Shown here one piece after another: positions 7,056 to 15,519 of a DNA stretch of 64,000 nt; position 1 is the first letter of the stretch; the number at the start of each line of letters is the position of its first letter. A program made the translations under genes and the position numbers. The stretch spans positions 62,001-126,000 of the forward strand of contig JARRMW010000004.1 of the NCBI GenBank assembly GCA_037385685.1, written 5' to 3'. This DNA comes from Sva-25 sp037385685 (lineage in GTDB: Bacteria > Pseudomonadota > Gammaproteobacteria > Chromatiales > Chromatiaceae). Under the pieces are notes generated by a model. That model made no database searches. It was given only the letters and a program-made list of their open reading frames with translations, and was not told where the DNA came from.

Positions 7056-8360
7056 TCAGGGACATTCTTCCGTACGGAAATAGTAATCGTACTGGTGCAG
7101 TCGCTTCGTGAGACTCCAGGCCTTGCTGTGCGAGAGTGTTTCGCCTTCAGGGAAAATGATCCTCACGTAGAGGTCGTCGCAATGTGCGCGTGATGTCTCG
7201 GCAAGCAGTGCTTCGGCCTCTTCGATGGACAGCAGCCTGAAATCGCTCTCTTCCGGACGCTTCGTCAGGAAAGCATCACTCCCGTTGCGGCTCGTGTAAC
7301 GCAGCTCGACGATGTACTTGTTGTTACTGGTGCGTGCCGGCTTGAACAGCTTGTCATACTTTTGCTTGAGGTCGTCGTATTCACCCTCGAGTTCCGAGAA
7401 GTTCTGCTGCGAAGTCGTGTAACGCTGTCGGACCTGTTCGATCTCCTGCTGTTGCCTTGCGTAGTCACCTTCCAGAGTGGAGAGCCTTGCTGTCGCCGAG
7501 GAGAGCTCGAAGACCTTGCCGGCGAGACTTTCCTGAAGCTCCCTGACGGAGGCGGAGAGTGTCTCGATCTGGCTGTTGAGGCGCTGTGTCTGTCGTTCGA
7601 GTTGCGAGCGCTCGTCGCTGATCGCTTCAATGGTTTGCTGCTGTTCCTGCAGCACGGCATCCCTCTCCGTCGCAAGGGCGCGCGCTTCTGCAAGCAAATC
7701 ATTCGTGGTGGACAAGCGGGCGCGCAGCTGTTGTTCGAGGAGAACGGCTTTCTGCTGCTGTTCCTCGAGGCCTGTTATCCGGATAGCCCGCTTCTGCAGC
7801 TCATCCTCGAGCTGGCGCTTATCGCTCTCTAACTGTTCTTTTTCCTGTTGCGTGACAGCAAGTTGTTTACGGAACTGTTCTGCTGCGATTGTTTCCTGTT
7901 CCAGCTGTGCGCGGGATGTTTTCAGTTCACCTGTTGTCTTGTCGAGTTCATCGCGGGTACTTTCAAGTCTGGTCTGAAGACCATCCCTTGCACGAGCAAG
8001 AGCGCTGTTCTCACTCTGAAGGCTGGTAATCTGCTGTTGCCTGGAATCCGAGAGTATCGTCAGCTCATTGACCTGCTGTTGCAGGGATGAAAGGACGGAT
8101 TCGGTCTCGATGAGTTTATTCTCGAGCGCTTCCTTGGCCTTGCCGATCTCGAGTGCCTGGGCAGTCGCCTGGCGCTCTGCCTCGAGAGTGAGTTGCAGCT
8201 TGCTGACGAGCTCCGTGTTCTTGAGCAGCAGGATAATCATCGCCAGCAGGAAAATCATGACGATCACCGTCATGATATCCGTGAAGGAGGGCCAGAAACT
8301 TTCGTTGTGGTCTTCGCCTTCCCGGTTCAGTCTCAGGTCGACAAAACCGTTGTCAGGCAT
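7056..8360 (-). CDS. MotB/ExbD-like membrane protein with very long coiled coil
   Basis: I start this at the ATG giving MPDNGFVDLRLN (434 residues), since upstream codons overlap the partner gene. Residues 21-48 carry a single membrane segment of stator-B type, SFWPSFTDIMTVIVMIFLL, with an aspartate (D28) where MotB has its proton-carrying Asp. Residues about 50-340 are an almost unbroken coiled coil rich in Gln/Glu/Leu. The last 90 residues form a small domain (YIVELRYTSRNG ... YVRIIFPEGE ... YDYYFRTEECP) that is not an OmpA/peptidoglycan-binding domain. The start overlaps the ExbB/MotA-like gene by 8 bp. By MotB topology the coil would be periplasmic. Function unknown; likely a proton-driven motor partner. 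Confidence 0.75.
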   Translation of the reverse strand: MPDNGFVDLRLNREGEDHNESFWPSFTDIMTVIVMIFLLAMIILLLKNTELVSKLQLTLEAERQATAQALEIGKAKEALENKLIETESVLSSLQQQVNELTILSDSRQQQITSLQSENSALARARDGLQTRLESTRDELDKTTGELKTSRAQLEQETIAAEQFRKQLAVTQQEKEQLESDKRQLEDELQKRAIRITGLEEQQQKAVLLEQQLRARLSTTNDLLAEARALATERDAVLQEQQQTIEAISDERSQLERQTQRLNSQIETLSASVRELQESLAGKVFELSSATARLSTLEGDYARQQQEIEQVRQRYTTSQQNFSELEGEYDDLKQKYDKLFKPARTSNNKYIVELRYTSRNGSDAFLTKRPEESDFRLLSIEEAEALLAETSRAHCDDLYVRIIFPEGETLSHSKAWSLTKRLHQYDYYFRTEECP

Positions 8361-9288
8361 CTTTGCGTGACTCGAGTCTGAAGCCGTCGCGCAGGATCGC
8401 CTTGACTTCCTGGAGATCATCCGGCATTGCTTCGGTCTGTTTCTTGAAGTTGACGGCCGCCTGAGCCATTGCCTGCTCCATGGTCATGAACTGCTTGTGC
8501 GAGGCTTCCATTTTCTTGATCAGTTGCTGGAGCATGCGTAACAGCCCGGTAAACTCGTAGATGATGTTGTCGTTGGTGACCTGGAACTTCGGAGAGAGAT
8601 AGGCAGTTGTGGTCTGCTCGATACCACTCATCAGGTTGGTCTGGACATTCGTGAGCTTCAGGTAGAAGTAACCGAAATAGAGATAGCAAGCGATCGCTGT
8701 CATGGTCGTCGAGAGCGCTGTCGACATACCGTGGATGACAAGGCCCATGCCTTCCGACTCGATGGAACTCTCGAGCAGATCGGATGCACCGAGCAGTGCG
8801 ATCGAGAGGGAAATAATTGTTCCGAAAACGCCGAGCAGGATCAATATATTGTTGATGTAGCGCGGCAGGTTGACGCGCGTGCTCTCACGCGCAAGCAGCG
8901 CAGAGGCCAGGGCGCCATGATTGATCGGAGTTCGACTTTCGTAGAGACGTTGCATGGTCATGTAGCGGCGACTGATCATGCTGCTCGCAGGAACCTCCAG
9001 CAACGGGTTTTCAGGATCTTCCTGCATGTTGCGAATGAAACGATTGAGTGAGCGTTCCTCGCGTGCGTATCCAAGCAGCGAGACAATGATTCTGAAGACG
9101 CCCATGAGAAAGAGAATCACGATGGTTCCGTTGATGATGATGCCGATCGCCGAGATCTGGTGGTTGAGGTAGATTTCCTCAATATTGCCAAATTGCCATA
9201 AAATCAACGCGATAGCGATGGCGCCGGTGAGCAGCATCTGAGTGATGACGGACCGGCTGTAGCGGCGGCGATACTGAATGATGTCCAA
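8353..9288 (-). CDS. MotA/TolQ/ExbB-family proton channel protein
   Basis: The chosen start is a TTG at 9288 because GGGAG lies 7 bp upstream; the first ATG further up has no ribosome-binding site and longer frames run into the divergent glycerate kinase gene. This gives 311 residues. Four membrane segments are visible: MLLTGAIAIALILW, IIINGTIVILFLMGVFRII, NNILILLGVFGTIISLSIALLG and STALSTTMTAIACYLYFGYF. The last two, with a G-x-F-G-T-I and T-A-L-S-T-T pattern, match the MotA/TolQ/ExbB channel core. A C-terminal helical tail follows. It is first in an operon with the coiled-coil MotB-like protein and a pseudo-receiver protein. It is not flagellar by context: no mot/fli genes are near. Confidence 0.8.
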   Translation of the reverse strand: MDIIQYRRRYSRSVITQMLLTGAIAIALILWQFGNIEEIYLNHQISAIGIIINGTIVILFLMGVFRIIVSLLGYAREERSLNRFIRNMQEDPENPLLEVPASSMISRRYMTMQRLYESRTPINHGALASALLARESTRVNLPRYINNILILLGVFGTIISLSIALLGASDLLESSIESEGMGLVIHGMSTALSTTMTAIACYLYFGYFYLKLTNVQTNLMSGIEQTTTAYLSPKFQVTNDNIIYEFTGLLRMLQQLIKKMEASHKQFMTMEQAMAQAAVNFKKQTEAMPDDLQEVKAILRDGFRLESRKDA

Positions 9289-9337
9289 GTGAGAACTCCC
9301 GGATCGTGATTTCTGCAGAAATAGTATCATAAGAAAA

Positions 9338-10579
9338 ATGAACCATCCTGCACCCCTGAGCATCGCGGAGATTCGCTCCGGCATGCTTGAAATTCTTTCT
9401 GCCGCTATCGCCGCGGTCGTGCCGCGATCCAGCGTAAGGCAACGCCTCGAGAAAGAAGCGCTCGATGGCGGCAAGGTTGCAATCGTGGCGATTGGCAAGG
9501 CTGCCGCGGTCATGATGGAATCGGCCTGCGACCTCTTCGGAGAGCGAGTCGCTGATGCGCTTCTGATCACGTCACCAGCCTATGCCGGCAGCATTCCGGC
9601 AAACGTGAGATTCGTTCCCGGAAACCATCCGTTACCGGACCAGAGCAGTCTTGATGCAGGCACTGCACTGCTCGATTTTCTTTCGGCTCAGGATCCGGAT
9701 AACAGACTTGTTTTCCTGATTTCGGGTGGCGCCTCGGCCATGGTCGATGTCCTCGAGTCGCACGTCTCGCTCGAACAGATGCAGGAAGCCAACCGCTGGA
9801 TGCTTGCGAACGGCCTCGATATCCGGCAAACAAATCTGGTTCGCAAGTGCCTCTCGGCCATCAAGGGTGGCAAGTTGCTGAACCATTTTGACAACGATGC
9901 TCTCGTCCTGCTCGTTTCCGATGTGCCCGGTGATAATCCCGGGGATATCGGTTCCGGGCTCCTCGTCCCGGAACCGGATATCGGGGATGTGCAGAAGATC
10001 GAGTTGCCCGCATGGCTGAGCGCGCTTCTTGAGATCCCGCAGCAATGCGAGGCTCGCCCAAATGTGCGTGTCGAGGTGATCGCTTCCAACGAGATTGCAA
10101 AATCTGCAGCTGCTGCCGCGGCGGAAAAGCTGGGTTATCCCGTCACAGTTCATCCCGGATGCCTGTGTGGCGAGACGACCCTGGTTGCCCGGCAACTTGC
10201 TGAGTATCTCGACCGATCAGCACCGCCCGGCATCCACATATGGGGAGGGGAGACCAGTGTCAACCTTCCTTCCAGCCCCGGTACAGGAGGTAGAAATCAG
10301 CAGCTCGCGTTGCAGGTGGCACAACAGCTCGCCGGGAATGGCGCCTTCTGTTTTGTTTCGGCGGGAACGGACGGGATCGATGGGCATTCCGAGGATGCCG
10401 GGGCGATCGTCGATGGTGGAACCCTGATGCGTGGCGAGGCAGAGGGTCTTGATATTGAGGATTCGCTCGCACGTGCTGACGCCAACCCGTTCCTGGCAGC
10501 AAGTGGTGACCTGATCCACCTGGGGGCGACCGGCACAAACGTGATGGATCTCATGCTTGCGTGGAAGGCTGGGTCATGA
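9338..10579 (+). CDS. Glycerate 2-kinase (MOFRL family)
   Basis: The 413-residue enzyme belongs to the class of glycerate kinases with an N-terminal DUF4147 domain and C-terminal MOFRL domain (TtuD/GckA type). Visible features are VAIGKAAAVMM near residue 50, GNHPLPD near residue 95, FLISGGASAMVD (about residues 126-137), SDVPGDNPGDIGSG near residue 198, and the C-terminal SAGTDGIDG and GATGTNVMDL. It phosphorylates glycerate to 2-phosphoglycerate, feeding glycolysis from glyoxylate or tartrate breakdown. Its stop overlaps the DUF455 gene as ATGA. Divergent from the stator genes with a 49-bp gap. Confidence 0.92.
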   Translation: MNHPAPLSIAEIRSGMLEILSAAIAAVVPRSSVRQRLEKEALDGGKVAIVAIGKAAAVMMESACDLFGERVADALLITSPAYAGSIPANVRFVPGNHPLPDQSSLDAGTALLDFLSAQDPDNRLVFLISGGASAMVDVLESHVSLEQMQEANRWMLANGLDIRQTNLVRKCLSAIKGGKLLNHFDNDALVLLVSDVPGDNPGDIGSGLLVPEPDIGDVQKIELPAWLSALLEIPQQCEARPNVRVEVIASNEIAKSAAAAAAEKLGYPVTVHPGCLCGETTLVARQLAEYLDRSAPPGIHIWGGETSVNLPSSPGTGGRNQQLALQVAQQLAGNGAFCFVSAGTDGIDGHSEDAGAIVDGGTLMRGEAEGLDIEDSLARADANPFLAASGDLIHLGATGTNVMDLMLAWKAGS

Positions 10580-11382
10580 CATTGCTATTCGATCGGGCGC
10601 GCGAATGCCTGCTGGAGTCTGAGCCCTCCCGCAAGTGTGAGGCTGTCCACAGCCTTTACCACCAGTGGCTCGAGGGGATGGTTAGCCTGGAAAATGGCCA
10701 TCCGCCGGTTGAGATCGAGAGGCCGGGTAGACCGGCCCGCCCGGAACTTGTGCATCCCCGTGATCTACCCAGGCGCTCCCTCGGTACAACAGAGGGCAGG
10801 GCAGCGCTCATCCATGCCATTGCGCATATCGAGTTCAATGCCATTAATCTTGCGCTCGATGCCATCGTGCGCTTCCCGCATATGCCGCGCGACTACCATG
10901 CAGACTGGCTCAAGGTTGCCGCCGAGGAAGCCGGGCATTTTCGTCTGCTTTGGACAAGACTCGGGGAGCTGGGTTATGCATACGGCGATTTTCATGCACA
11001 CAATGGTCTCTGGGATATGGCCCTGCGTACGGCAGGCAGTGTCCTTGACCGGATGGCGCTGGTCCCGAGACTGATGGAGGCGCGTGGTCTCGATGTCACT
11101 CCCGGGATGATTCGCAATTTCCGCAAGCTTGGCGATATGCAGACGGTCGCGATTCTCGAGATCATCCTCGAGGAAGAGATCGGCCACGTCGAGGCCGGCA
11201 CGCGCTGGTTTCGTTATCTCTGCGAAGCACAGGGTCTTGAGCCGGAAAATACCTATTTCGAGCGCCTCGCACACTACCTCGGCGATGATATTCATTGCCC
11301 CGTCCATTACAAGGCAAGGCTGGATGCCGGATTCACCTCTTCAGAACTCCATCGGCTGGAGCGTTTGTGTACAAGAAAATAA
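10576..11382 (+). CDS. DUF455 ferritin-like protein
   Basis: I choose the ATG at 10576, which overlaps the kinase stop as ATGA; this gives 268 residues. The protein is all-helical with ferritin-like Glu/His pairs: ALIHAIAHIEFNAINLALD, AAEEAGHFRLLW and LEEEIGHVEAGTRWF. These E...ExxH patterns suggest a di-iron centre. DUF455 proteins are widespread in Proteobacteria and have no settled function; some are compared to tRNA hydroxylase MiaE. Translational coupling to glycerate kinase suggests co-expression but no pathway link is evident. Confidence 0.85.
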   Translation: MTLLFDRARECLLESEPSRKCEAVHSLYHQWLEGMVSLENGHPPVEIERPGRPARPELVHPRDLPRRSLGTTEGRAALIHAIAHIEFNAINLALDAIVRFPHMPRDYHADWLKVAAEEAGHFRLLWTRLGELGYAYGDFHAHNGLWDMALRTAGSVLDRMALVPRLMEARGLDVTPGMIRNFRKLGDMQTVAILEIILEEEIGHVEAGTRWFRYLCEAQGLEPENTYFERLAHYLGDDIHCPVHYKARLDAGFTSSELHRLERLCTRK

Positions 11383-12073
11383 TCCTCTTCTCCCGTCTGC
11401 TGTCCGTCTGTCTCGTTAGCAAGTTACAGGCTGAGATGATCGCGGCTGACCTGCTTGTCTAGAGGGTCGAAAACCAGCATGCTGCCGCTCCCTACCTGTC
11501 ACGTATCATGGTGAGCGAGGCCATGCTGCGCATGGATGAGATAGGCGAAGATAGTGACGATGGCATGCAGGGTTATCTGCTGTTCGACAGGAAGCAGCGC
11601 CTTGTCCTGAGTGTCGACCCTGAGACTCGCTCTGCCATGATCATTGGACCGCCCGCCGATGAGGCTGTGCCTGTATCTCCGGTCACTGTCGAAACCGAGT
11701 CACGACCACTGAAGGATGCACCAAGCTTCGCAGGAAAAAAACCTGTCCAGCACACCTTTCATATTCTGGGAAAACAGTGTTTCAACATTGTCAGCATCGA
11801 TGAATGCCTCGTGCCATGGCCGCGCTACGCGAGATGCACAGCGTGCTGGCCGAGCGACACAGGCGTGTTCTCGGGCCTGCTGCCAATGAGCCGCAGCAAG
11901 GCTGCAAGTTTCTGGTTGATGCATACAGGCCTGGTATCGAGTACAGCATGGGACTGATGCTGACATTGATGAACGGTAGTGAAAACCACCAGCTTGTTGA
12001 CTACAGGGAAGACATGCATGATGCCGACTTTTTCGAAGAGCCTCTGGAATACAACAGGTTCTCGATGCCATGA
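11367..12073 (+). pseudogene. Frame-disrupted gene of unknown function
   Basis: Two adjoining frames read as one protein. Frame A from the ATG at 11508 runs MVSEAMLRMDEIGEDSDD ... CFNIVSIDE, then frame B from 11804 continues MPRAMAALREMHSVLAERHRR ... YNRFSMP to the stop at 12071-12073. Adding one base in GATGA^ATG at about 11803 (restoring a run of three A) joins them into about 188 residues; past the junction frame A turns into Cys/Trp-rich sequence of poor quality. Frame A is also open upstream from a GTG at 11367, broken by a TAG at 11460-11462, so the original gene may have been longer. No function recognised. A sequencing error is the alternative to true decay. Confidence 0.6.
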
Positions 12074-12260
12074 GTGAAGACATCAAGCGGGCATGATTCG
12101 GCTGTGCAGCCGGTGAACCGGACATGAAGAGTTGCCGTGTTGTCCACGGGGTTGATCTAAACCCGGTGTGCACAGATCACGGGTTTCGAATCTCTCTCCT
12201 GGTCTGCAAGCAAGAGGGCAAGTCGACACTGCGGTGCAGTGACGACCGCTTTCCAGTGCT

Positions 12261-12632
12261 TTAGCTCGCGAGCTCCGCCACCTGGGACAGTTTCCTCGAT
12301 GGACCACTACAGATGGCCTTGCTGAGCTCGACCCGGAGACCCCTGATCCTGAGCTTCAGGTAGGAGAGTCTTGGCCTGAGTGCAGCGCAATGATCAACCG
12401 GCAGGCTTTGCGCATCTGCCTTTATCGTGCGTACGGAGTTCACAAACTCCTGCATGGCGAGTGAATTGCTGGTCGCCTCGAGCTCGTTGAGGATGTCGAG
12501 GAGCAAGCCCTTGTTCCTGTCGTCCCAGTAAGCGAGGTTTTTTCCGGCTGGAAAAAACACCAGTAGTTCATTTAACAGATCAATAACTTTCGCTCTATTT
12601 TTCGAAATAGATTTATTAGCAAACACAAGCAC
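12261..12632 (-). CDS. Hypothetical protein
   Basis: This frame gives 123 residues with no signal peptide and no membrane segment. It is mainly helical and rich in Leu, Lys, Arg and Asn, with a hydrophobic start (MLVFANKSISKNRAKVIDLLNELLVFF). The codon choice is plausible and the upstream 12633-12820 sequence is AT-rich, as promoters are here. I do not recognise a family. It sits between the broken gene and the inositol-phosphatase-family gene, convergent with the former, in a region that looks poorly conserved. It could be a real lineage-specific gene or chance. Confidence 0.4.
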   Translation of the reverse strand: MLVFANKSISKNRAKVIDLLNELLVFFPAGKNLAYWDDRNKGLLLDILNELEATSNSLAMQEFVNSVRTIKADAQSLPVDHCAALRPRLSYLKLRIRGLRVELSKAICSGPSRKLSQVAELAS

Positions 12633-12820
12633 ACCTCTAGTAAGGTTTGGTTAACTTCTCGTAATGGAAGTTTTTTTGTTGTAGAAAAATCTTAGACCAG
12701 TCAGGCGCTTAGTGGAATGGCGAGAGTGTCATTTCTTTGTATACAGAATGAAAATATTCCTTAAGGATGATGTCAATGCTGCTGTACTGACTACACTTTT
12801 TCTGAACACGATCAATCAGT

Positions 12821-13666
12821 ATGAATAACAGACAGGACTTCAATCGCGAGCTGATACAGCTTTTCGGGCAAGAGCAGGTCACCGCACTCGCCACTAAAAT
12901 CCGGGATGTGGCCGTGTCTGAACTCATGCCGCTTTTCACAAAGGTCCGGCGTGCTGAAAAACAGGATGGCAGTTTCGTGACCGAAGCGGATGTGCGGGTA
13001 CAGGGAAAGCTATTCACATGGCTAGCGCAGCAGTGGCCGGATATCCGATTTCTCGGTGAGGAGATGGAGAGTGAAGCGCAACGCGACTTGCTGGATTCTG
13101 ACAGCCCTCTCTGGTGCCTTGATCCACTCGACGGAACAACAAACTTCGTTGCTGAAATTCCCTATTTTTGCATATCACTCGCACTCATCGCGAGTGGACG
13201 AGTGCATGTTGCCATCGTTTACGATCCCAACCGTGATGAATGCTTTGTTGCCATGCCTGGAAAAGGGGCGACGCTCAATGGCAAGCGCCTGGGTCCTCAT
13301 GATTACAGGACCGGGCTTTCCGGGGCGACTGCACTTGTGGATTTCAAGCGTTTGCCTCGAAAACTCTCGACCCGTCTTGTGACAGAAACGCCTTATACCT
13401 CCCAGCGCAGTTTCGGTTCGGTGGCACTCGATCTCTGCTGGATAGCAGCAGGACGGTGCGACCTCTATCTGCATGGTCGGTCGAATATCTGGGACTATGG
13501 TGCCGGCCTGCTCGTACTGGAGGAGAGCGGAGGGCGTAGCTGTACACTTGATGGCGAACCGGTGTTCAGCAGGGAGTTGCTACCGCGTTCGATCGTAGCG
13601 GCAGCCGAGAGCGTGCTCTATCATGAGTGGTGTGACTGGCTGGACATTACACCACCAGCGCATTGA
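12821..13666 (+). CDS. Inositol-monophosphatase-family phosphatase
   Basis: The 281-residue cytoplasmic enzyme has the metal-binding motifs of the IMPase superfamily: FLGEEMES near residue 80, CLDPLDGTTNF (about residues 100-110) and WDYGAGLLVLEESGG (about residues 226-240). The superfamily includes SuhB, CysQ and histidinol-phosphatase (HisN) enzymes and dephosphorylates small phosphorylated alcohols with Mg2+. The substrate is not clear; sequence context gives no pathway. The 3' end overlaps that of lpxH on the other strand by 20 bp. Confidence 0.88.
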   Translation: MNNRQDFNRELIQLFGQEQVTALATKIRDVAVSELMPLFTKVRRAEKQDGSFVTEADVRVQGKLFTWLAQQWPDIRFLGEEMESEAQRDLLDSDSPLWCLDPLDGTTNFVAEIPYFCISLALIASGRVHVAIVYDPNRDECFVAMPGKGATLNGKRLGPHDYRTGLSGATALVDFKRLPRKLSTRLVTETPYTSQRSFGSVALDLCWIAAGRCDLYLHGRSNIWDYGAGLLVLEESGGRSCTLDGEPVFSRELLPRSIVAAAESVLYHEWCDWLDITPPAH

Positions 13667-14372
13667 TGCCGGTAGCACTGACCGACAGGGCCATGCCGTG
13701 ATCGGGATGCCATTCGCCAAGAACGATGCGTTCGCAGGTTCTTCCATCGATCTCCAGCTGATGGATCGCTTCACGGTGTGTGTGACCATGCACGAGTCGG
13801 CAGACCGCGTGCTTGCGCATGACATCGGTGACCGCCTGTTGGTTGACGTCCATGATCTCGGCAGCGAGCAGGGAGGTCGCCTCACCACTTTTTTTGCGGT
13901 ACTCCGCAGCAATCAGTGCGCGTTCCTGCAACGGTTTTTTCAGGAAGTCGGTGATGAATGCCTTGCTGCGCAATAACTGGCGAGCTTGCTGGTAGGCGAC
14001 GTCGTCCGTGCAGAGCGTATCGCCATGCATGAGCAGTGTCGGTGTGCCGAAGAAATCCCGAACCTCCTCATCGGCGATCAGCATGCAACCTGTCTGTTTG
14101 CAGAAAACCTCACCCAGCAGGAAGTCGCGATTGCCATGCTGCAGGTAGACAGCCGTGCCTGACTGCACGAGTTCGGACAGGGAGTTGCGGATCTCCCCGT
14201 AGGGGAAAGCGTCGTTGTCGTCGCCGATCCAGGCATCGAACAGGTCGCCAAGAATGTAGAGATCCCGGGCTTGACGAGCGCGTTCACGGGTAAAGTGAAG
14301 AAAGCGCTGGACTGTCGCCGGCTGCTCCGGCGAGAGGTGCAGGTCCGAGATCAGCAGGATCTCAGTCGACAA
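13647..14372 (-). CDS. lpxH: UDP-2,3-diacylglucosamine diphosphatase
   Basis: The 241-residue calcineurin-like phosphoesterase hydrolyses UDP-2,3-diacylglucosamine to lipid X in lipid A synthesis at the inner membrane surface. All metal motifs are present in order: ISDLHLSP (residues 7-14), GDLFDAWIGDDND near 42, HGNRDFLLG near 80, MHGDTLCTDD near 115, and VHGHTHREA near 195. Length equals E. coli LpxH. It overlaps the preceding ppiB by 11 bp, the same ppiB-lpxH order seen in many gammaproteobacteria. Confidence 0.96.
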   Translation of the reverse strand: MSTEILLISDLHLSPEQPATVQRFLHFTRERARQARDLYILGDLFDAWIGDDNDAFPYGEIRNSLSELVQSGTAVYLQHGNRDFLLGEVFCKQTGCMLIADEEVRDFFGTPTLLMHGDTLCTDDVAYQQARQLLRSKAFITDFLKKPLQERALIAAEYRKKSGEATSLLAAEIMDVNQQAVTDVMRKHAVCRLVHGHTHREAIHQLEIDGRTCERIVLGEWHPDHGMALSVSATGINALVV

Positions 14373-14850
14373 TTTCAGCTTTCTCGATCACGATCGGTTC
14401 AACAGGGACATCTGAATGTCCGCCCCTGTGCGTGGTTTCCACACCCTTGATGGCACTAATGATGTCCATGCCCTCGGTGACCTTGCCGAAGACCGCATAG
14501 CCCCAGCCGTCCTGGCCCGGGTAGTCGAGAAAGTTGTTGTTGCTGACATTGATGAAGAACTGTGCTGTCGCCGAGTGCGGATCCATGGTGCGTGCCATTG
14601 CGATGGTGCCAGCCTCGTTTTTCAGGCCGTTCCTGGCCTCGTTTTCGATCGGTTCACGGGTCGCTTTTTGCATCATGTCTGGCGTGAAGCCGCCGCCCTG
14701 GATCATGAAGTTGTTGATCACACGATGGAAGATGGTGCCATCGTAATGACCATCTTCGACATACTGGCGGAAGTTGGCGCAGCTAACCGGTGCTTTCTCT
14801 TCATCGAGTTCGATGAGGATGTCACCCTTGGATGTTGTCAGTTTAATCAT
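14362..14850 (-). CDS. ppiB: Cytoplasmic peptidyl-prolyl cis-trans isomerase B (cyclophilin)
   Basis: The 162-residue cyclophilin has no signal peptide, starting MIKLTTSKGDILIELDEEKAP. The active-site arginine is in FHRVINNFMIQGGG (about residues 41-54) and the substrate groove includes MARTMDPHSATAQFFINV (about residues 85-102). It speeds proline isomerisation in the cytoplasm. It lies between ppiA and lpxH in one minus-strand operon, with 13 bp to the former and an 11-bp overlap with the latter. Confidence 0.96.
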   Translation of the reverse strand: MIKLTTSKGDILIELDEEKAPVSCANFRQYVEDGHYDGTIFHRVINNFMIQGGGFTPDMMQKATREPIENEARNGLKNEAGTIAMARTMDPHSATAQFFINVSNNNFLDYPGQDGWGYAVFGKVTEGMDIISAIKGVETTHRGGHSDVPVEPIVIEKAEIVD

Positions 14851-14863
14851 GAAAATCTCGTCG

Positions 14864-15442
14864 TTAGTCTTTGATCAGTGAAATTGTCTCGATGACGACC
14901 ATCTCGCGGGGAGCGTCCTGTCTGAATGGCCCACCAGGGCCGGTGTCGACACTGGCAATCCTGTCGACGACCTCCATGCCATCGGTGACCTTGCCGAAGA
15001 CGGCATATCCCCATCCGGAGCCCTTGTTACGATGGTCGAGAGCGGGATTGTCGGTATGGTTGATGAAAAATTGTGCTGTCGCCGAGTGAGGGTCGCTGGT
15101 ACGCGCCATTGCGATTGTTCCGCGAACATTCGACAGGCCATTGTCTGCCTCGTTCAGAACGGGGTCATGCGTCTGCTTTTTCGTGTAATCCTGATCATAA
15201 CCACCACCCTGGATCATGAAGCCGCTGATAACCCTGTGAAAAATGGTGCCGTTGTAGAAGCCTTCATCGACATAGCGGAGAAAATTAGCAACCGTCTCCG
15301 GTGCTTTCGCGGGCAACAGTTCGACGGTGATGTCGCCCTTGCTGGTGGCGATCAGGACGGCAACCGGGTCCTTTGGCTGCGCGGCGGTTGTCACACCGGC
15401 AGTGAGCAAAATGAGCAGTGCAAGTAGCGCTTTTTTCATCAT
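14864..15442 (-). CDS. ppiA: Exported peptidyl-prolyl cis-trans isomerase (cyclophilin A type)
   Basis: This 192-residue cyclophilin begins with a clear signal peptide, MMKKALLALLILLTAGVTTAA, so it acts in the periplasm on folding envelope proteins. The cyclophilin core has FHRVISGFMIQGGGY (about residues 69-83) and MARTSDPHSATAQFFINH. It differs from the ppiB product by leader and about 60 percent core identity by eye, so the pair looks like an old duplication. It is first in the operon ppiA-ppiB-lpxH and divergent from cysS. Confidence 0.93.
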   Translation of the reverse strand: MMKKALLALLILLTAGVTTAAQPKDPVAVLIATSKGDITVELLPAKAPETVANFLRYVDEGFYNGTIFHRVISGFMIQGGGYDQDYTKKQTHDPVLNEADNGLSNVRGTIAMARTSDPHSATAQFFINHTDNPALDHRNKGSGWGYAVFGKVTDGMEVVDRIASVDTGPGGPFRQDAPREMVVIETISLIKD

Positions 15443-15519
15443 CTTCTCCTGAAAAAGAGTGGCGAAAATAATACACTATCAGGCTTCGTCATATAGCCCG
15501 ATTTTGAAGTGAGTCCGTG

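Noticed and set aside
6672..9288. Zorya anti-phage system
   Set aside because: The long coil is in the B-like protein, no peptidoglycan-binding domain is present, and no nuclease or helicase gene accompanies it.
12074..12260. CACGGGGTT/AACCCGGTG hairpin as a terminator
   Set aside because: The stem has a mismatch and no T tract follows; nothing else supports a transcript end here.
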